DNA from: an uncultured Bacteroidota bacterium | GTDB lineage: Bacteria; Bacteroidota; Bacteroidia; Chitinophagales; Saprospiraceae | Reading direction: 5' to 3' | Assembly: GCA_937872515.1 (NCBI GenBank) | Contig: CALMSX010000032.1 | Span: 1-55,681, forward strand | Length of the DNA: 55,681 nt | Part shown: positions 53,058 to 55,681 of the stretch, in pieces | Position numbering within the stretch: position 1 is the first letter of the stretch | Layout: each line of letters opens with the position of its first letter | Notes under the pieces: generated by a model | Database searches by the model: none | What the model saw: only the letters and a program-made list of their open reading frames with translations | What the model was told of the DNA's origin: nothing | Translations under genes and position numbers: made by a program

Positions 53058-55681
53058 TATTTTTTTGTGGTTATTTGAAATGATAATGATTTTTCAAAAG
53101 ATTCTGTCTTGATATTTATCCTGTATTTTCCTGGCTGTGGATAGATATTACCGTCATCAGCTATTTTTTCTGGCTCTGTTTTGACTTCAGCATCCTTTTT
53201 TTTCTTTCCTGATTTAACTTTTGCCTCCATTGGCATCTTTTCAAGCCAGAATGGAAGTTCTAATTGATTTAACCCGCTGCTTAGGTCAATTTCTTTATTG
53301 AATCGCACGACTCCGTTTTCAGTAGATAAGGATAAATGGGCTTTACCGGCATTTTGGGCAAAATACAAAATCTTGATTGTTGGTTGCTTTACTTCAAAAT
53401 AGGCATTAAATTTTTTACCCCAATTGGTTTTATAAGCAATGTTTTCAATGTTTATGATGGCAAATAAGGAGTCTTTCAACTCCATGAGCTTTCTTATTGG
53501 GGCAATATCCATCTTATACAAAGAACGACCATGGGTGCCAATCACCATTTCATTGGCTTTCTTTTGCAGGGCAAGATCATGAACCGCAACATTGGGTAAT
53601 GTTTTACTCAATCGTTCAAAATGTTGTCCTCTGTTGATACTGAAATACAAGCCGTGGTCAGTGCCTACAAATAGTATATTTTCATCTTCCGTATCTTCTC
53701 GTATAACATTAACGGCTTCATGGGGTAAATTTTCACCCAGAGATTTCCAATTCAAACCAAAGTCCTCACTAACATAAACATAAGGAGTAAAGTCATCGTT
53801 GCGATACCCATTTAGAGTAACATATACCCTGGATTTTTGATGTTGGGAAGCCACAATTCTGCTGACCCAAAGGGAAGTGGGCAGACCTTTGCTTATGTCT
53901 TGCCAATGATTTCCTCCATCTTTTGAAACATAGACCAAACCATCATCACTTCCTGAGTAAAGCAGTCCAAATTCTAAAGGCGATTCGTCAATGCTCGTCA
54001 GGGTGCCAAAGGGTACGTTTCCAGGCTTGCCTCCTGCTGTCAAATCGCCGCTGATGGCTTTAAATTGATCGCCTTTGTCCATAGACCTCAGAAATTTATT
54101 GGCTCCCATGTATATTATCTCAGGTTGATGTCTCGAAATGAGAATAGGTGTTTGCCAGTTGAACCGATATGGACGATCACCTAACTCGTGTTTGGGACTG
54201 ATGTTTTTCCGATACCCTGATTTCATGTCTAATCTAAAGTAATTGCCAAACTGAAAACCTGTGTAAACGGTATTATTGTCGCGAGGATCGACCTGCACCT
54301 GCATGCCATCACCACCTAAAATCGATTTATAGGGATAGTTGCCATCACTGTGCCATGACGTGCTGTATGTATAGCTGTTCGGTCCCATCCAAACTCCATT
54401 ATCCTGTAAACCGCCATACACGTTATAAGGTTCTGCATTATCAGTTTGTACTGCATAAAACTGGCCAACGGCTGGCATGGAACATTTTGTCCAACTTTCT
54501 CCCCCATCGTACGATATGTTGAGACCGCCATCATTGCCATTAAAAATGTGGCGCGGATTGGACGGATTCACCCATAATACATGGTGATCCCCGTGCTGAT
54601 TATCGCCATTGATGTTTTTCCAGGTTTTGCCGGCATCTGTCGATTTTAACAATGGAACACCCAGAATGTATAGAACTTCTGAATCAAATGGGTGGGCTGA
54701 AATCTGGCCGAAATAATAACCATAGGTATAATATAAGCCATCAATGTAGCCTTCATGTGTTTTTTTCCAGCTCTGACCACCATCGTTACTTATATAGACT
54801 TCTGCTCCTTTTATTTCAGTTTCCAGCATAATGCTATTGGCATCTTCCAGGTATTCAACCAGCGATTTAACTTCAATTTTACCTTTTTTCAATAGTTTTT
54901 TAACTTCCTTGGCACTGTATTTTTCCGGGAAATCATTGGCCTTTAAGTAGGAATCAAGTTTGGCATCTTCTAGGTTCAGGAAGGTATCCACACTCATGGT
55001 TTTTAACGCTTCTTTGGTAAGTCCTTCTTTTTTTTCTGTCTTACTTTCTCTCGATTCCTGATTATCTACAATGGCGTACAACACAGTTTGGTTGTTTTTA
55101 AAGGATGCCGTAAGTCCAATCCGACCGGTGAATGCGCCTGAAGGAAAACCGGATGTCAATTCAGTCATCCGTTTCCAGGTTTTGCCTGCATCGTTAGATT
55201 TATAGATCGCAGAACCTTGTCCCGCACCGGAAAAGTTCCAGGCAGACCTTTGGCGCTGCCATGAACTGCAATAAAATACATCTTTTTCAATTGGATCTGC
55301 TATCAGATCAACGACCCCGGTAGAATCATTGACAAACAAAGTATGACTCCAGGTTTTACCCCCATCTTCACTTCTGAAAATGCCTCGTTCCTGGTTTTTT
55401 GAATACAAATGTCCCAGCGAGGCTACCATAATTTTGTTTACATCACTGCCATCCACCCATAAACGACCGGTATGGTGAGAGTCAGCTAATCCGAGGTGTT
55501 CCCATGTCTTGCCATTGTCGGTGCTCTTATATATGCCATTGCCTGCATACGATGATCTGCTGGAATTGTTTTCACCGGTGCCTACATAAATTGTCCTGGT
55601 CGCCCAGTGGACTGCAATATCTCCGATCGTCATTACGGTTTCATGGTCAAAAATAGGCTGAAAGGTGGTTCCATTGTTTTT
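53057..55681 (-). CDS. BNR/sortilin-type beta-propeller protein, 5' end missing
   Basis: A partial protein of at least 874 residues whose frame runs off the right edge; an internal ATG lies at 55633, but codons before it (NGTTFQPIFDHETV) continue the same family, so the true start is outside. It contains many BNR/Asp-box blades, for example IYKSTDNGKTWEHLGLA, IFRSEDGGKTWSHTLF and VYVSKDGGNHWQDISKGLP, the pattern of sortilin/VPS10-like propellers often annotated as glycosyl hydrolase BNR proteins. A Lys/Glu-rich insert lies at about 54810-55050. The C-terminus (SFEKSLSFQITTKK) has no sorting domain. It is the first visible gene of a unit with the serine hydrolase and the lipoprotein. Confidence 0.87.
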   Translation of the reverse strand, partial: KNNGTTFQPIFDHETVMTIGDIAVHWATRTIYVGTGENNSSRSSYAGNGIYKSTDNGKTWEHLGLADSHHTGRLWVDGSDVNKIMVASLGHLYSKNQERGIFRSEDGGKTWSHTLFVNDSTGVVDLIADPIEKDVFYCSSWQRQRSAWNFSGAGQGSAIYKSNDAGKTWKRMTELTSGFPSGAFTGRIGLTASFKNNQTVLYAIVDNQESRESKTEKKEGLTKEALKTMSVDTFLNLEDAKLDSYLKANDFPEKYSAKEVKKLLKKGKIEVKSLVEYLEDANSIMLETEIKGAEVYISNDGGQSWKKTHEGYIDGLYYTYGYYFGQISAHPFDSEVLYILGVPLLKSTDAGKTWKNINGDNQHGDHHVLWVNPSNPRHIFNGNDGGLNISYDGGESWTKCSMPAVGQFYAVQTDNAEPYNVYGGLQDNGVWMGPNSYTYSTSWHSDGNYPYKSILGGDGMQVQVDPRDNNTVYTGFQFGNYFRLDMKSGYRKNISPKHELGDRPYRFNWQTPILISRHQPEIIYMGANKFLRSMDKGDQFKAISGDLTAGGKPGNVPFGTLTSIDESPLEFGLLYSGSDDGLVYVSKDGGNHWQDISKGLPTSLWVSRIVASQHQKSRVYVTLNGYRNDDFTPYVYVSEDFGLNWKSLGENLPHEAVNVIREDTEDENILFVGTDHGLYFSINRGQHFERLSKTLPNVAVHDLALQKKANEMVIGTHGRSLYKMDIAPIRKLMELKDSLFAIINIENIAYKTNWGKKFNAYFEVKQPTIKILYFAQNAGKAHLSLSTENGVVRFNKEIDLSSGLNQLELPFWLEKMPMEAKVKSGKKKKDAEVKTEPEKIADDGNIYPQPGKYRINIKTESFEKSLSFQITTKK

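Overview
The window looks like chromosomal DNA of a Bacteroidota bacterium, most likely of the Saprospiria/Saprospiraceae type. The grounds are type IX secretion (T9SS) C-terminal domains of both type A (CDS ending at 197 and 31245) and type B (CDS 8185-11973), SprB-like repeats, a TonB receptor with an ECF sigma/FecR pair, and many starts preceded by the Bacteroidota -7 box TAnnTTTG. I saw no rRNA, tRNA, insertion sequence, phage gene or CRISPR array. The taxonomic call is inference from protein character, not from a marker gene.

Layout. 1-161 is a GC-rich 14-bp tandem repeat cut by the left edge. 197-6798 is a minus-strand run: fabH, efp, accB, accC (fatty-acid initiation plus translation factor EF-P), then an MsbA-like ABC exporter and a T9SS cargo protein. 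7121-11973 holds a secreted thioredoxin-SPOR fusion and a giant SprB-like surface protein. 11983-17424 holds hemN and, divergently, a three-gene hydroxyproline catabolic operon followed by marC. 17427-22608 holds two envelope proteins of unknown role, an S9 peptidase, a deoxynucleoside kinase, gatC and a LolD-like ATPase. 22693-26918 is sbcD-sbcC. 27332-31127 is carA, eno, divIC/ftsB-like and sucD.

The accessory half starts at 31245: a two-domain fasciclin protein; an ECF sigma factor coupled to a membrane-anchored protein with a probable beta-barrel; a minus-strand unit (39412 to 34547) of a 15-repeat beta-solenoid-like exoprotein, a seven-repeat kelch protein and a LytTR regulator, with its own promoter, a perfect 24-bp operator-like palindrome and a strong terminator; and divergently a TonB receptor, GIN-domain lipoprotein, ECF sigma, FecR and a separate STN-domain repeat protein. 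The last part has tryptophan 2,3-dioxygenase, a large secreted GH13 enzyme, a lipoprotein, a serine hydrolase and a BNR-repeat protein cut by the right edge.

The best candidates for something undescribed are the LytTR/kelch/solenoid unit with its palindrome, the surface-signalling cluster in which the STN domain sits on its own protein instead of on the receptor, the ECF sigma coupled to a trans-envelope barrel protein, and perfect inverted repeats at the accB, efp, kynA and TonB-receptor promoters or leaders. All functional statements come from reading the sequence; no database search was run.
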